Below, one piece after another: positions 8,651-16,955 of a stretch of 47,690 bases of DNA. The notes beneath the pieces were generated by a model. The model did not search any database and had not been told where the DNA came from. It worked only from the letters and a program-made list of their open reading frames with translations. The DNA is from Hyphomicrobiales bacterium (GTDB lineage: Bacteria; Pseudomonadota; Alphaproteobacteria; Rhizobiales; Beijerinckiaceae). The DNA is taken from positions 1 to 47,690 of the forward strand of contig JAPLOU010000023.1 in assembly GCA_026400535.1 (NCBI GenBank), given 5' to 3'. Within the stretch, counting starts at the first letter, position 1; each line of letters begins with the position of its first letter. The position numbers were made by a program, and so were the translations under genes.

Positions 8651-9196
8651 ATGGCGACACCTCAGAAGACGGGAACCGAAGTTCCGGGCAGCGGCTATGC
8701 CGGCCCCGGTTTCCCCCCGTTCAAGACCGAGACGTTCGCGTCTCAGCTGCTCTGGCTGGCGATCTTCTTTGGCCTGCTGTACTGGCTCGTGTCGACAGTG
8801 TTTGCGCCGCGCCTTACCGAGGTGATCGAAGGGCGCGCCTCGCGCATCGCCAAGGATCTGGAGGAGGCGGCCTCGGCCAAGGTCAAGGCCGAGGCGGCCG
8901 GCGCCGCCTACGAGACGTCGCTGGCCGAGGCCAGGGCGAAGGCGCAGGCCATCGCCCAGGCACGGCGCGATGAGGTCAACGCGGCGTCAGAGGCTCGGCG
9001 CAAGTCGCTTGAGAACGACCTTGCCGCCCGGCTGACAGCCGCCGAAACCCAGATTGCCGACACCAAGACAAGGGCCATGGCCAATGTCGAGGGCATTGCG
9101 GCGGAAGCGGCATCGGCCATCGTGCAGCGTCTCGGCGGGAGCGCTCCGTCGCGGGGCGATCTCGATGCGGCGCTCAAAGCTGCGCTGAAGGCGTGA
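8651..9196 (+). CDS. atpF2: ATP synthase F0 subunit b'
   Basis: A 181-residue protein with one N-terminal membrane helix (about residues 33-52, LLWLAIFFGLLYWLVSTVF) preceded by the PPFKTETFASQ segment typical of b', then a long charged coiled coil to the end. With subunit b it forms the peripheral stalk that holds F1 still. Having distinct b and b' is typical of alphaproteobacteria and photosynthetic bacteria. The start follows AAGGTAGG. Ten bases separate it from atpF. Naming varies between genomes (atpG, atpX, atpF'). Confidence 0.93.
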   Translation: MATPQKTGTEVPGSGYAGPGFPPFKTETFASQLLWLAIFFGLLYWLVSTVFAPRLTEVIEGRASRIAKDLEEAASAKVKAEAAGAAYETSLAEARAKAQAIAQARRDEVNAASEARRKSLENDLAARLTAAETQIADTKTRAMANVEGIAAEAASAIVQRLGGSAPSRGDLDAALKAALKA

Positions 9197-9206
9197 GGAG
9201 TTCGGC

Positions 9207-9692
9207 ATGCTGACCAATACCTATCTGTGGAGCGCCATCGGCCTCGTCATCTTTTTCGGCGTGCTGGTGAAGTTCGGCGTCCACAACACCATTCTGAAGG
9301 CGCTGGACGCGCGCGGCGAGAAGGTCGCGGCTGAACTGGCCGAGGCCAAGAAGCTTCGTGAGGACGCCCAGAAATTGCTCGCCGAGTATGAGGCCAAGCG
9401 CAAGGCTGCCGAAGCCGAGGCCGAGGCCATCATTGCCGCTGCGCGGGATGAAGCCGAGAGGCTGGCCAGGGACGCCGACGTGAAGATGGCCGATTTCGTG
9501 ACCCGGCGCACCAAGGCTGCGGAACTCAAGATCGCCCAGGCCGAAGCGCAGGCCACCGCTGATGTCCGCGCTGCCGCCGCTGATGCCGCAGCAAAGGCCG
9601 CAGAGCAACTGCTGCGTGGCCAGATGACCGGCAAGGCGGGCGCAGACATGCTGGCCAGGAGCCTTGGCGACATCAAGGGCAAGCTCAACTGA
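9207..9692 (+). CDS. atpF: ATP synthase F0 subunit b
   Basis: A 161-residue protein, last gene of the F0 operon. One membrane helix at about residues 5-25 (LWSAIGLVIFFGVLVKFGV) is followed by the typical LDARGEKVAAELAEAKKLRE and a long Ala/Glu/Lys coiled coil. It pairs with b' in the peripheral stalk. GAGGAG six bases before the ATG fixes the start. F1 genes are absent downstream, as expected for the split atp operons of alphaproteobacteria. An intrinsic terminator follows 24 bases after the stop. Confidence 0.94.
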   Translation: MLTNTYLWSAIGLVIFFGVLVKFGVHNTILKALDARGEKVAAELAEAKKLREDAQKLLAEYEAKRKAAEAEAEAIIAAARDEAERLARDADVKMADFVTRRTKAAELKIAQAEAQATADVRAAAADAAAKAAEQLLRGQMTGKAGADMLARSLGDIKGKLN

Positions 9693-9715
9693 CGGGACGA
9701 TCGATCATCTGACGG

Positions 9716-9745
9716 ACGGCGGCCTTGCGGCCGCCGTTGTTGTTT
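9716..9745 (+). terminator. Intrinsic terminator after the F0 operon
   Basis: A perfect nine-base-pair stem, ACGGCGGCC (9716-9724) with GGCCGCCGT (9729-9737), closes a TTGC tetraloop and is followed by TGTTGTTT. It sits between atpF and the convergent tctC-like gene, whose stop codon begins at 9745-9747, so it may serve both directions, although the T-run favours the atp side. Confidence 0.8.
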
Positions 9746-10728
9746 CAGCCGGCCTTGATGCCAGCATCCGTGATCAGCTTGCCCCACTTGTCCATTTCGG
9801 ACGTCAGGAAGCGTCCAAGTTCAGCCGGCGTGCCCGCGACGATTTCGGCTCCCAGCGTCGCCATGCGCTCCTTGACCTGTGCGTCTGCCATCACCTTGAC
9901 CGTGTCGGCATGGAGCTTTGCCACCACATCGTCCGGCGTGCCTTTGGGCGCGAAGATGGCAAACCACGACGACACATCGAAACCCGGCACGCTCTCGGCA
10001 ACCGGTGGGAATTCGGGCGCGACCGGCGAACGCTTGGCCGTGGTGATGCCAAGCGCCCGGATCGAGCCCCCGCGCACATGGCCCATGGCCTGCGTGATGT
10101 TGTCGAAGATCAGGTCGATGCGCCCACCAATCAGGTCCTGCGTCGCCTGCGCCGTCCCGCGATAGGGCAGATGCACCATGTCGGTTCCGGTCAGCTTCTT
10201 GAACAGTTCACCCGACAGATGCACCGAGGTGCCGACACCGGATGAGCCATAGGTCAGCTTGCCCGGATTGGCCTTGGCGAACGCGATCAGCTCTGGAACG
10301 GTCCTGGCCTGAACATGATTGCCGACGACCAGCAGGTTCGGCACCAGAGCCAGCAGGCTGACGGGCTTGAAGTCGGCCATGGGGTCATAGTTCAGCTTCG
10401 GATACAGATACTGGTTGGTGGCCATGCCGACCGACACGATCAGCAGCTGCGTGCCGTCCTGCTCGCCCCGCGCCACCTGCTCCGCACCGATGTTACCCCC
10501 GGCGCCCGGCTTGTTCTCCACGACCAGGTTGGTGCCCCAGAGCTGGCCAAGTTTCTCTGCCCACAGTCGGGCGATGATGTCAGTGGCGCCGGCGGGGGGG
10601 AACGGCACCACCAGCCTGACGGTCCGGCTGCCCGGATACGCTCCCTGCGCGCTCAGGATGCCGGGCGACAGGATGCCTGCCGCGCCAAGTCCTGTGAGTG
10701 CCTGCCGACGGTCGATCATGATGGTCAT
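9745..10728 (-). CDS. Tripartite tricarboxylate transporter (TctC/Bug) binding protein
   Basis: A 327-residue periplasmic protein. The start at 10728 is picked because GGAGG lies six bases upstream and the N-terminus then reads as a signal with twin arginine (DRRQALTGLGAAGILS). Family marks are RTVRLVVPFPPAGATDIIAR (residues about 33-52), VVENKPGAGGNIGAEQVA, GKLTYGSSGVGTSVHLSGELF, VHLPYRGTAQATQDLIGG and IRALGITTAKRSP. Bug proteins bind carboxylates or other small acids between two lobes and feed TctAB permeases. No tctA or tctB is nearby, so this is an orphan, as is frequent in proteobacteria. The ligand is unknown. A longer frame to 10869 is unlikely, since its extra 47 residues do not resemble a signal peptide. 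Confidence 0.9.
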   Translation of the reverse strand: MTIMIDRRQALTGLGAAGILSPGILSAQGAYPGSRTVRLVVPFPPAGATDIIARLWAEKLGQLWGTNLVVENKPGAGGNIGAEQVARGEQDGTQLLIVSVGMATNQYLYPKLNYDPMADFKPVSLLALVPNLLVVGNHVQARTVPELIAFAKANPGKLTYGSSGVGTSVHLSGELFKKLTGTDMVHLPYRGTAQATQDLIGGRIDLIFDNITQAMGHVRGGSIRALGITTAKRSPVAPEFPPVAESVPGFDVSSWFAIFAPKGTPDDVVAKLHADTVKVMADAQVKERMATLGAEIVAGTPAELGRFLTSEMDKWGKLITDAGIKAG

Positions 10729-11324
10729 GTGTCCTCCACGCATTCCTGGCCGCGCCGTCCGGGTTGGGCGCTTCGTCGGCCATGATAGGGATGGCGCGGC
10801 CGCCGTAAAGAGCCATCGGCCCCTCACCGCCGCGGGGGCCCTCGTGACAACCACGACGCCCTCGTCCATCGGCTGACCCCATTGTCTGGCGAAACGCGGT
10901 GGTGCACTTCAAACTTGAGACCACCGTGTTAAACCATGGCGCAGTCCATGCAGGACATGCTCAGGTTTCAGGAGCGGGCCTGCCTTGTTTTCCGCTTCCA
11001 CCCAGACGAAACCCAGGATGGGCTGCCCTGGCTGGGGTTCTGGTTATCCTGACACACGAAAACCAGACGTTTCTGAAGGCCGCCAGGATGTGGTTTGTTT
11101 CGGCAAGACGCCGATCATGTTCACCAAGCGCAGTGAGTTTTCAGCCAGTCGAATGAACGGCGGCATGCCACATCTGTGGTTGGCCGTCTGGCACAATGAG
11201 CCCGTGCCTTATCGTTCGTCTATCCGCTCGAGACAGCGGCGTTCGTCTGCGGGCCCGACGGTCTGACAGGCGCGCCCTTCTGGGACAGTGGATACGCTGC
11301 CTTCTGCAGGAACGGCAGGCAGCC
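10729..11324. other. Gene-poor stretch of about 600 bases
   Basis: No recognisable gene was found on either strand. Short open frames exist, for example a 38-codon frame starting in the plus strand at about 10936 (MAQSMQDMLRF...) and one through GMPHLWLAVWHN at about 11165, but none has a ribosome site plus a family match. The right end presumably holds the 3' untranslated region of tal and the left end the promoter of the tctC-like gene. A seven-base inverted repeat TCTGGTT/AACCAGA (about 11039-11067) is seen. It may be decayed coding DNA. Confidence 0.5.
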
Positions 11325-12284
11325 TCACGCCTCCAGCCGCGCCGCCGCCAGCTTGCGCAGACTGCGCAGGTCCTTGACGAAGCCGCGAATCCCCTCGGCG
11401 AGCTTTTCCGTCGCCATCGCGTCCTCGTTCATCATGAAGCGGAAGGCCTTCTCGCCCAGCCTCGCGCGCGCCTTCACCGGCCGATGACCGGTTGGCGACA
11501 GGACGCGGGGGAGTTGCCCGTCGGCCTTGGCAAGTTCGTCAAGCAGCGCCGGGGCGATGGTCAGCCTGTCGCAGCCCGCCAGCGCCTCGATCTCGCCGAG
11601 ATTGCGGAAGGACGCACCCATCACGACGGTCTCGATGCCGCGCGCCTTGTAGTCGTCGTAGATGGTCCGGACAGACACGACGCCGGGGTCGGTCTCCGGC
11701 GTATAGGGGCCGCCGCCTGCCTTCACATGCCAGTCGAGAATGCGGCCGACAAAGGGTGAGATCAGGAACACCTTGGCGTCGCCGCAGGCCATGGCCTGGG
11801 CTTGGGCGAACAGCAAGGTCAGATTGCAGTCGATACCCTCCTTTTGCAGGGCCTCTGCGGCCCGGATGCCCTCCCAGGTAGCGGCAACCTTGATCAGGAT
11901 GCGGGAGCGGTCGACGCCGCGCGCCGCATAGTCGGCAATCAGCGCCTTGCCCTTGGCGATGCTGGCGCGGGTGTCAAAGGACAGGTCGGCGTCGACCTCG
12001 GTCGAGACCCGGCCCGGCACCAGCTTGCTCAACTCCGTCCCGAACGTCACCGCGAGGCGGTCGCAGACGGCGTTGACGCGCTGGGTTCTCGTGCCTGACC
12101 GCGCCTTGCCCCACGCGATGGCCTCGTTGACCAGATCGGCATAGGCCGGCATCTCGACGGCTTTCAGGATCAGCGTGGGGTTGGTGGTGCAATCGACCGG
12201 CTTGAGCCGCCGCACGGCTTCGATATCGCCCGTGTCGGCAACGATCGTGGTCATCCTGGCGAGCTGGGAGAGTTTGGAGGTCAT
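11325..12284 (-). CDS. tal: Transaldolase
   Basis: A 319-residue TalB-type transaldolase of the pentose phosphate pathway; it moves a dihydroxyacetone unit between sedoheptulose-7-phosphate and glyceraldehyde-3-phosphate in the cytoplasm. The start at 12284 gives [20 protein letters not shown], matching the family start; the longer frame to 12353 is not supported. The Schiff-base lysine is Lys132 in [13 protein letters not shown], at the same number as in E. coli TalB. Other marks are [32 protein letters not shown] and [10 protein letters not shown]. It stands alone; zwf, pgl or tkt are not adjacent. Confidence 0.96.
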   Translation of the reverse strand: MTSKLSQLARMTTIVADTGDIEAVRRLKPVDCTTNPTLILKAVEMPAYADLVNEAIAWGKARSGTRTQRVNAVCDRLAVTFGTELSKLVPGRVSTEVDADLSFDTRASIAKGKALIADYAARGVDRSRILIKVAATWEGIRAAEALQKEGIDCNLTLLFAQAQAMACGDAKVFLISPFVGRILDWHVKAGGGPYTPETDPGVVSVRTIYDDYKARGIETVVMGASFRNLGEIEALAGCDRLTIAPALLDELAKADGQLPRVLSPTGHRPVKARARLGEKAFRFMMNEDAMATEKLAEGIRGFVKDLRSLRKLAAARLEA

Positions 12285-12386
12285 GCTGTGGCCTTGTCGG
12301 GAGATCGCATTGGAACCTGAATTAACTGACATTTGCGGCACGAACCAGAGCATCCATCACGCGTTGTCTGAAGCAACCCACCATCC

Positions 12387-12410
12387 TCATCCTGGCCTGT
12401 CGAAGGATGA
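12387..12410. repeat. Short palindromic repeat remnant upstream of tal
   Basis: TCATCCT (12387-12393) and AGGATGA (12404-12410) form an inverted repeat around CTGTCGA-type sequence. This closely resembles an interspersed intergenic palindrome often seen in proteobacterial genomes (the TCATCCTGAGCCTGTCGAAGGATGA type). About 75 bases later (12484-12508) the sequence CTCGCTTCGCTCGCCATGACGG is a second phrase typical of intergenic repeats. The gap between tal and the permease gene (12285-12514) otherwise shows nothing coding. Confidence 0.5.
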
Positions 12411-12514
12411 ACTCCAGCAGATGCACATCTGGAAGGCCGGCTTCCACGGGCTCAGCATCAAGACGTCGGGTAGAGGTGGGCTGGCCTCGCTTCGCTCGCC
12501 ATGACGGGCAGCGC

Positions 12515-13357
12515 TCAACTCTTCACGGCGCCCGCCGTCAGCCCCGAAACCATGTACTTCCGGAAGGTGTAGTAGATCACCATCGGCGGCAGCGCGTAGA
12601 TCATGCCAGTCGCCATCAGGATGTTCCACGGGCTGTCGTCGGCGCCAAGGAACTGGCCCAGCGCCACAGCAAGGGTAAGCTGCTTCTCGTTCGAGAGGAG
12701 CAGGAATGCATAGAGATACTCGTTCCAGGCGAGCAGCAGCGCATAGACGCCGATCGCCACCATGGACGGCGCCATCAGCGGCAGATAGACCAGACGGAAG
12801 ATCTGCAGCGGGCTCGCGCCATCGATCACGGCAGCTTCGTCCAGCTCGGCAGGCAGCTTGTCGGAGGCCTGCTTCAGCACCCAGATCGCATAGGGCGAGG
12901 CCAGCGCCACCATGGCGAGAATCAGCGCCCACTTGCTGTTGAGCATGCCGTAGGAGCCCATCGCCTTGTACATCGGCACGGCGAGAAAGGCGGCCGGAAT
13001 GAGATAGGTGGCGAGCGCCAGGTTCATGATGGTGCGCCCGCCGGGCGTGCGCAACCGGCTGATCGAGAAGGCGGCCAGCGTCGCGACAAACAGCGTGATG
13101 ATGCCGACGGCGGCGGCCACAAGGAAGCTGTTGAACAGCTGCAGCCAGAAGTTGTTCAGGTAGTAATGCTGCTGGTTCAGCACGATGCGGTAGTTCTGCA
13201 AGGTCGGCTCGTCAGGCCAGAACTGGCCGGCCAGCATCGCCTTCTCGTTCGAGATCGACAGGATGAACAGGTGATAGATCGGGATCAGCGTCCAGAGCAG
13301 GACGGGGATCGCGACCAGAAACAGGCGGACGTCCTCCCAGATGCGGCGGCTGTTCAT
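12515..13357 (-). CDS. Carbohydrate-type ABC transporter permease (MalG/UgpE-like)
   Basis: A 280-residue inner-membrane protein with six predicted helices: the first at about residues 10-32 (LFLVAIPVLLWTLIPIYHLF), then the periplasmic loop typical of MalG-type permeases, and the cytoplasmic EAA loop DEAAVIDGASPLQIFRLVYLPL, which docks on the ATPase. The N-terminus MNSRRIWEDVR at 13357 is preferred to the longer frame reaching 13411, which would overlap the upstream permease gene. The stop of that upstream gene lies ten bases before this start, so both are in one operon with the binding-protein gene. The substrate is probably a sugar or polyol; no ATPase gene follows. Confidence 0.92.
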   Translation of the reverse strand: MNSRRIWEDVRLFLVAIPVLLWTLIPIYHLFILSISNEKAMLAGQFWPDEPTLQNYRIVLNQQHYYLNNFWLQLFNSFLVAAAVGIITLFVATLAAFSISRLRTPGGRTIMNLALATYLIPAAFLAVPMYKAMGSYGMLNSKWALILAMVALASPYAIWVLKQASDKLPAELDEAAVIDGASPLQIFRLVYLPLMAPSMVAIGVYALLLAWNEYLYAFLLLSNEKQLTLAVALGQFLGADDSPWNILMATGMIYALPPMVIYYTFRKYMVSGLTAGAVKS

Positions 13358-13367
13358 GGTCCTGCCT

Positions 13368-14258
13368 TCAATCGTCCCGGGGCCCGCGCGACAGGCGCTT
13401 GACCATGACAAACACCAGCGGCAGCACGAAGGGCATCGCGGTGATGATCGCGGCGATGCCCAGATCGAGCTTGTCGATCCTCAGATAGCGGATGCCGAGC
13501 GTCGCCAGCACATGGGTCCGGTCGCCCGGGCCGCCGCCGGTGAGCAGGTACACGCTGTTGAAGTCACCCAGCGTCCAGATGATCGACAGGATCGTCGAGG
13601 TCACATACAGCGCTGCCAGCGACGGCCAGGTAATGAAGCGGAACTGCTGCCAGCCGGACGCGCCGTCGACATCGGCAGCTTCATACAAATCCTTGGAGAT
13701 CGCCATGCGGCCGGTGATCAGGATCAGGGTCCAGAAAGGCAGCGATTTCCAGATGTGCATGAAGATCGCCGTGCCGAAGGCGATCTGCGGATCGTTCAGC
13801 CAGTTCGGGCCGTCGATCTGGAACCACTTGAACAACTGCGCATTGACAAGGCCCCACTCCGGATTGAGCAGGAAGCGCACCGACAGGATGGTGGGGATCG
13901 AGGGCATCGCCCAGGGCAGGAGAAAAATGACAAGGATGGCTTTGACCCAGCCTCGCTGGGCCATGAAAAAGCCGGACAGGGCCAGCGCCATCAGGAACTT
14001 GAGATTGACGCCGATGACAAGGAACAGGACCGTGTTCCAGGCGGCGATGGCGAAGGCCGGATCACGGAACAGCTCGACATAAGATTGCGGCTTCAGGCCG
14101 AGATACAGGCCGTAGGCGACCGGATAGGTGACGAGCACCAGAAAGACGAGCGCATAGGGGATCAGCATCAGGATGCCCCACAGCTTCATGGGGTCGTCGA
14201 ACCAGCGCCGCGCAGGCGTGCGCCTCGCCATGTCAAAGCTGGCTGTTGCTGCGGTCAT
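13368..14258 (-). CDS. Carbohydrate-type ABC transporter permease (MalF/UgpA-like)
   Basis: A 296-residue inner-membrane permease, the partner of the downstream MalG-like protein. About six helices are visible, beginning at residues 27-48 (LWGILMLIPYALVFLVLVTYPV). The EAA loop is LYEAADVDGASGWQQFRFITWPSL. The segment TLGDFNSVYLLTGGGPGDRTHVLATLGIRYL is typical of MalF/UgpA/LacF proteins. It is separated from the upstream binding-protein gene by 72 bases containing a hairpin with a T-run, which probably lowers permease expression relative to the binding protein. The start at 14258 gives a polar N-terminus; MARRTPARR at residue 10 is a possible alternative. Confidence 0.92.
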   Translation of the reverse strand: MTAATASFDMARRTPARRWFDDPMKLWGILMLIPYALVFLVLVTYPVAYGLYLGLKPQSYVELFRDPAFAIAAWNTVLFLVIGVNLKFLMALALSGFFMAQRGWVKAILVIFLLPWAMPSIPTILSVRFLLNPEWGLVNAQLFKWFQIDGPNWLNDPQIAFGTAIFMHIWKSLPFWTLILITGRMAISKDLYEAADVDGASGWQQFRFITWPSLAALYVTSTILSIIWTLGDFNSVYLLTGGGPGDRTHVLATLGIRYLRIDKLDLGIAAIITAMPFVLPLVFVMVKRLSRGPRDD

Positions 14259-14287
14259 CGGCTCATCTGGTCACGCAAGGATGAAAA

Positions 14288-14319
14288 GGACTGGCGAGAA
14301 CGACTGTCCCCGCCAGTCC
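14288..14319 (-). terminator. Hairpin with T-run between binding-protein and permease genes
   Basis: In the minus-strand transcript GGACTGGCG pairs with CGCCAGTCC (arms at 14311-14319 and 14288-14296; nine perfect pairs, 14-base loop) and is followed by TTTTC. It lies 11 bases after the binding-protein stop. It looks like a partial intrinsic terminator or 3' protecting element that lets excess binding-protein mRNA accumulate. Confidence 0.6.
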
Positions 14320-14330
14320 GCATGGCCTGA

Positions 14331-15704
14331 TCAGCCCGCGATCTCGGTGATGCGCTTGATCATCTCGTCGACAGCGACTTCCGGCGTCACCTTGTCCTGG
14401 ATCACGCGCTGCATCGCCTTGGCCCAGACGTTCTCGGCATTCACGGCCGTGAACTTCCAGTTGTAGACGAAGTCGAACGGCACGGTCCCCTCGGAGAACT
14501 GCTGGTGGACGGTACGGCGGTGAATGTCGGCCTGCCAGAACGGGCTCTTGGTCGACTCAATCGTCACCGGATACCAGCGGCCTGCCGAGCCCTCGGTGAA
14601 GGCGCGGATGCTGTCCTCCTGCATCAGGAAGCTCATGAACTCGCGGGCGCGGCGCTTGTTCTTGCCGTCTGCGAAGATCACGGCCGTCTTGGTGGCAGCA
14701 AGATTCGGGATCACGTTGCCCTTCGGGCCCTTAGGCCATTTGCGGGTGACGATCAGCTCTTCGTAATTCTTCTTGGCCTGGGCGCGCTGTTCGGCCGTCA
14801 GCGAGGCGTTGTTGGAGTCATCGAGATGCTTGCCCGCGATCGAGATCGTGGCGTTATGGGTCATCACCGTCTGCTTGCCGTGGAACGCGACGTTGTTGTC
14901 CGGGTCGAGCCAGTTGACCGAGGACGGCGGCGTGCAGCCCTTGGCGAAGATGGAGGTGTAGAACTTCAGCGCCTCGACCATCGCGGCGCGGTTCTTGGCG
15001 TCGCCGAGAACGATCTTGCCGTTGTCGTCAACGACCTTCACCTCATACGCGGCAGCCGTCATCAGGAACGAATAGAATGTATCCGAAGCGGCGACACCGA
15101 GCGGATGGCCGATGCCGAAAATGCGCTGGCCCTTGGCGCGCAGGGCGGGCTGCACTTTGTCGCACCAGAAATACCAGTTCTCGGCCCAGGTTTCGGGAAT
15201 GTCGCTTTCCTTGAAGCCGGCATCGGCCAGCATGTCGCGCCAGTAGTTCATGTGCATGGTCTGGCGCTGGATCGGCATGGCGTAATAGGCCTTCTTGCCG
15301 TCCGGCCCGAACAGCAAGGTGGTTTCAAGCGCATCCGGCACGAAGGCGGACTTCATCGGGTTGATGATGTCGCTGATGTTCTCGAGCCGGCCCTCGACGG
15401 CCCATTTGCCGGTGGTGCGGAAGTCGTAGGTGGTGCAGTAACCCAGATCAGGCGGGGTCCTGGCTTCGACGGCACCGACGGACTTGGTGATGCAGTCCTC
15501 GGTGGAATACAGCGACAGGTCGACCTTGACCCCCGTGGCCTTCTGGTACTTGTCGATGACGGCGTTGAGCGCGTCATCCTCGGCCTTGTAAAAGCCTTTG
15601 GTGAACCAAAGGGTGAGCGTTTCCTGGGCGTGGGCGCCGGCGGACCAGACGGTCGCGACCGCTGCAAGCGCAACGCCCGCCGCAAGATGACGGACAGACT
15701 TCAT
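14331..15704 (-). CDS. Extracellular solute-binding protein of a carbohydrate-type ABC importer
   Basis: A 457-residue periplasmic protein, family-1 type. Residues 1-26 form a Sec signal peptide ending in AGAHAQ; the mature protein opens ETLTLWFTKGFYKAEDD, the usual first strand. AAGGAGA ahead of the ATG at 15704 fixes the start. Further marks are HMNYWRDMLADAGF, in the place where these proteins name the model ligand-binding helix (MYYNKDLFKKAG in relatives), and AREFMSFLMQEDSIRAFTEG near residue 350. It feeds the two downstream permeases. Sequence does not tell the ligand: sugars, polyols and glycerol phosphate are all possible. The cluster contains no MsmK/UgpC-type ATPase, so it must borrow one. 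Confidence 0.9.
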   Translation of the reverse strand: MKSVRHLAAGVALAAVATVWSAGAHAQETLTLWFTKGFYKAEDDALNAVIDKYQKATGVKVDLSLYSTEDCITKSVGAVEARTPPDLGYCTTYDFRTTGKWAVEGRLENISDIINPMKSAFVPDALETTLLFGPDGKKAYYAMPIQRQTMHMNYWRDMLADAGFKESDIPETWAENWYFWCDKVQPALRAKGQRIFGIGHPLGVAASDTFYSFLMTAAAYEVKVVDDNGKIVLGDAKNRAAMVEALKFYTSIFAKGCTPPSSVNWLDPDNNVAFHGKQTVMTHNATISIAGKHLDDSNNASLTAEQRAQAKKNYEELIVTRKWPKGPKGNVIPNLAATKTAVIFADGKNKRRAREFMSFLMQEDSIRAFTEGSAGRWYPVTIESTKSPFWQADIHRRTVHQQFSEGTVPFDFVYNWKFTAVNAENVWAKAMQRVIQDKVTPEVAVDEMIKRITEIAG

Positions 15705-15859
15705 GTGGGTGTTCTCCTTGGCTTCGTCCCGGTATCCGGCACGTCGATCGCGTGCCTTGCCGTAACGCTATGCGAAACAGCGCCGACTCCACAAGCCCTT
15801 AGAATGGGCATGCCTTCGGGCCGGCCGCAATCGCAGCGCTTTCGGGTCCTGCTTCCTCG

Positions 15860-15877
15860 CTTTCACGCAATTGTCAC
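15860..15877 (+). promoter_or_regulatory. Pho-box-like site upstream of the second importer
   Basis: CTTTCAC, four bases, TTGTCAC: two half-sites spaced eleven bases apart, as in the PhoB consensus CTGTCAT-N4-CTGTCAT (five matches in each half). It lies about 52 bases before the ATG at 15930, nearly the same distance as the Pho box ahead of pstS in this window. Candidate only. Confidence 0.4.
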
Positions 15878-15929
15878 AGGCTTTGCCTAAGGCCACATCT
15901 GACGCTAGAAGCAGCGAGGGGAGCCTGTC

Positions 15930-16925
15930 ATGACGCCATCCGGATGCCGCCGTTTGATTCCATCCATCGCCGCCGGTCTGGCCCTTCTGGCCGCAACGCC
16001 GCTGGCCGCGCAGGAGGGTCGACTTCTGCTCTACACGAGCCAGCCCAACACCGATGCGCAACAGACCATCGACGCCTTCAAGGCGAAGTTTCCGAAGGTC
16101 GACATCGCCTTTGTCCGCGACGGAACGCCGCGCGTCATGGCCAAGCTGCAGGCGGAGTTCGCCGCGGGCCAGCCCCAGGCCGATGTGCTGCTGATCGCCG
16201 ACAGCGTGACCATGGAGGGTCTCAAGCGTGACAAGCGCCTGCTGGCCTATCCGGGCGCGGATCTGGGCGCTTACCCGTCGGGCCTGCATGACCGGGACCG
16301 GACGTGGTTTTCCACCAAGCTGATCACCACCGGCATTGTCTACAACACGCGCGCGGCCATGAAGCCGACCTCATGGCTCGACCTCGTCAGGCCCGAGGCG
16401 AAAGGGCAGGTGGCGATGCCTTCGCCGCTCGCATCTGGCGCGGCCCTGATCCACACCGTGACCCTGACGCGCAATCTTGGTGCCGGATGGGGCTTCTACG
16501 AGCAACTGCAGGCGAACGCCGCGCTGGCTGCCGGCGGCAATGGCGACATTCTCCGCCAGGTGGCAACCGGCGAGAAGCTGTACGGCATGATCGTCGATTT
16601 CATGCCGATCCGCGAGAAGGCCAAGGGCGCTCCCGTCGAATTTGTCGTGCCTGCGGAAGGGCTGTCGGCCGTGACCGAGCCTGTGGCCATCCTGAGCACG
16701 ACGAAGAACCCAGAGGCTGCCAAGGCCTTCGTGGACTTCCTGCTCTCGAGAGACGGGCAGGAACTCGCCCGCCGTCAGGGCTACATTCCGGCGCATCCCG
16801 CCGTCGCTCCGCCGGACGGCTTTCCGGCGCGCGGGTCGCTCCGGCTGATGGCGTTCGATCCGGTCGCGGCGCTGGCCGACGAAGCCGCCAGCCGCAAGCG
16901 CTTCGCCGACATCTTTGGTCAATGA
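15930..16925 (+). CDS. Periplasmic binding protein of an iron(III)/phosphonate-type ABC importer
   Basis: A 331-residue exported protein: Sec signal at residues 1-27 (ending TPLAAQ), then GRLLLYTSQPNTDAQQTIDAFKAKFP, the usual opening of FbpA/AfuA-type and 2-aminoethylphosphonate (PhnS-like) binding proteins. The following FVRDGTPRVMAKLQAEFAAGQPQADVLL and KAFVDFLLSRDGQELARRQGYIPAHP fit both groups. The tyrosine pair that binds ferric iron in FbpA is not evident, which together with the Pho-box-like site upstream makes a phosphorus compound as plausible as iron. GAGGGGAG before the ATG supports the start. The double-permease gene follows within a few bases; no ATPase gene is present. Confidence 0.85.
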   Translation: MTPSGCRRLIPSIAAGLALLAATPLAAQEGRLLLYTSQPNTDAQQTIDAFKAKFPKVDIAFVRDGTPRVMAKLQAEFAAGQPQADVLLIADSVTMEGLKRDKRLLAYPGADLGAYPSGLHDRDRTWFSTKLITTGIVYNTRAAMKPTSWLDLVRPEAKGQVAMPSPLASGAALIHTVTLTRNLGAGWGFYEQLQANAALAAGGNGDILRQVATGEKLYGMIVDFMPIREKAKGAPVEFVVPAEGLSAVTEPVAILSTTKNPEAAKAFVDFLLSRDGQELARRQGYIPAHPAVAPPDGFPARGSLRLMAFDPVAALADEAASRKRFADIFGQ

Positions 16926-16955
16926 CGTTTGCAGGCCGCCCATGACCGTGGCGGC

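Noticed and set aside
10985..11266. A 93-codon frame in the gene-poor gap
   Set aside because: No ribosome site and no family resemblance; kept only as part of the gap description.
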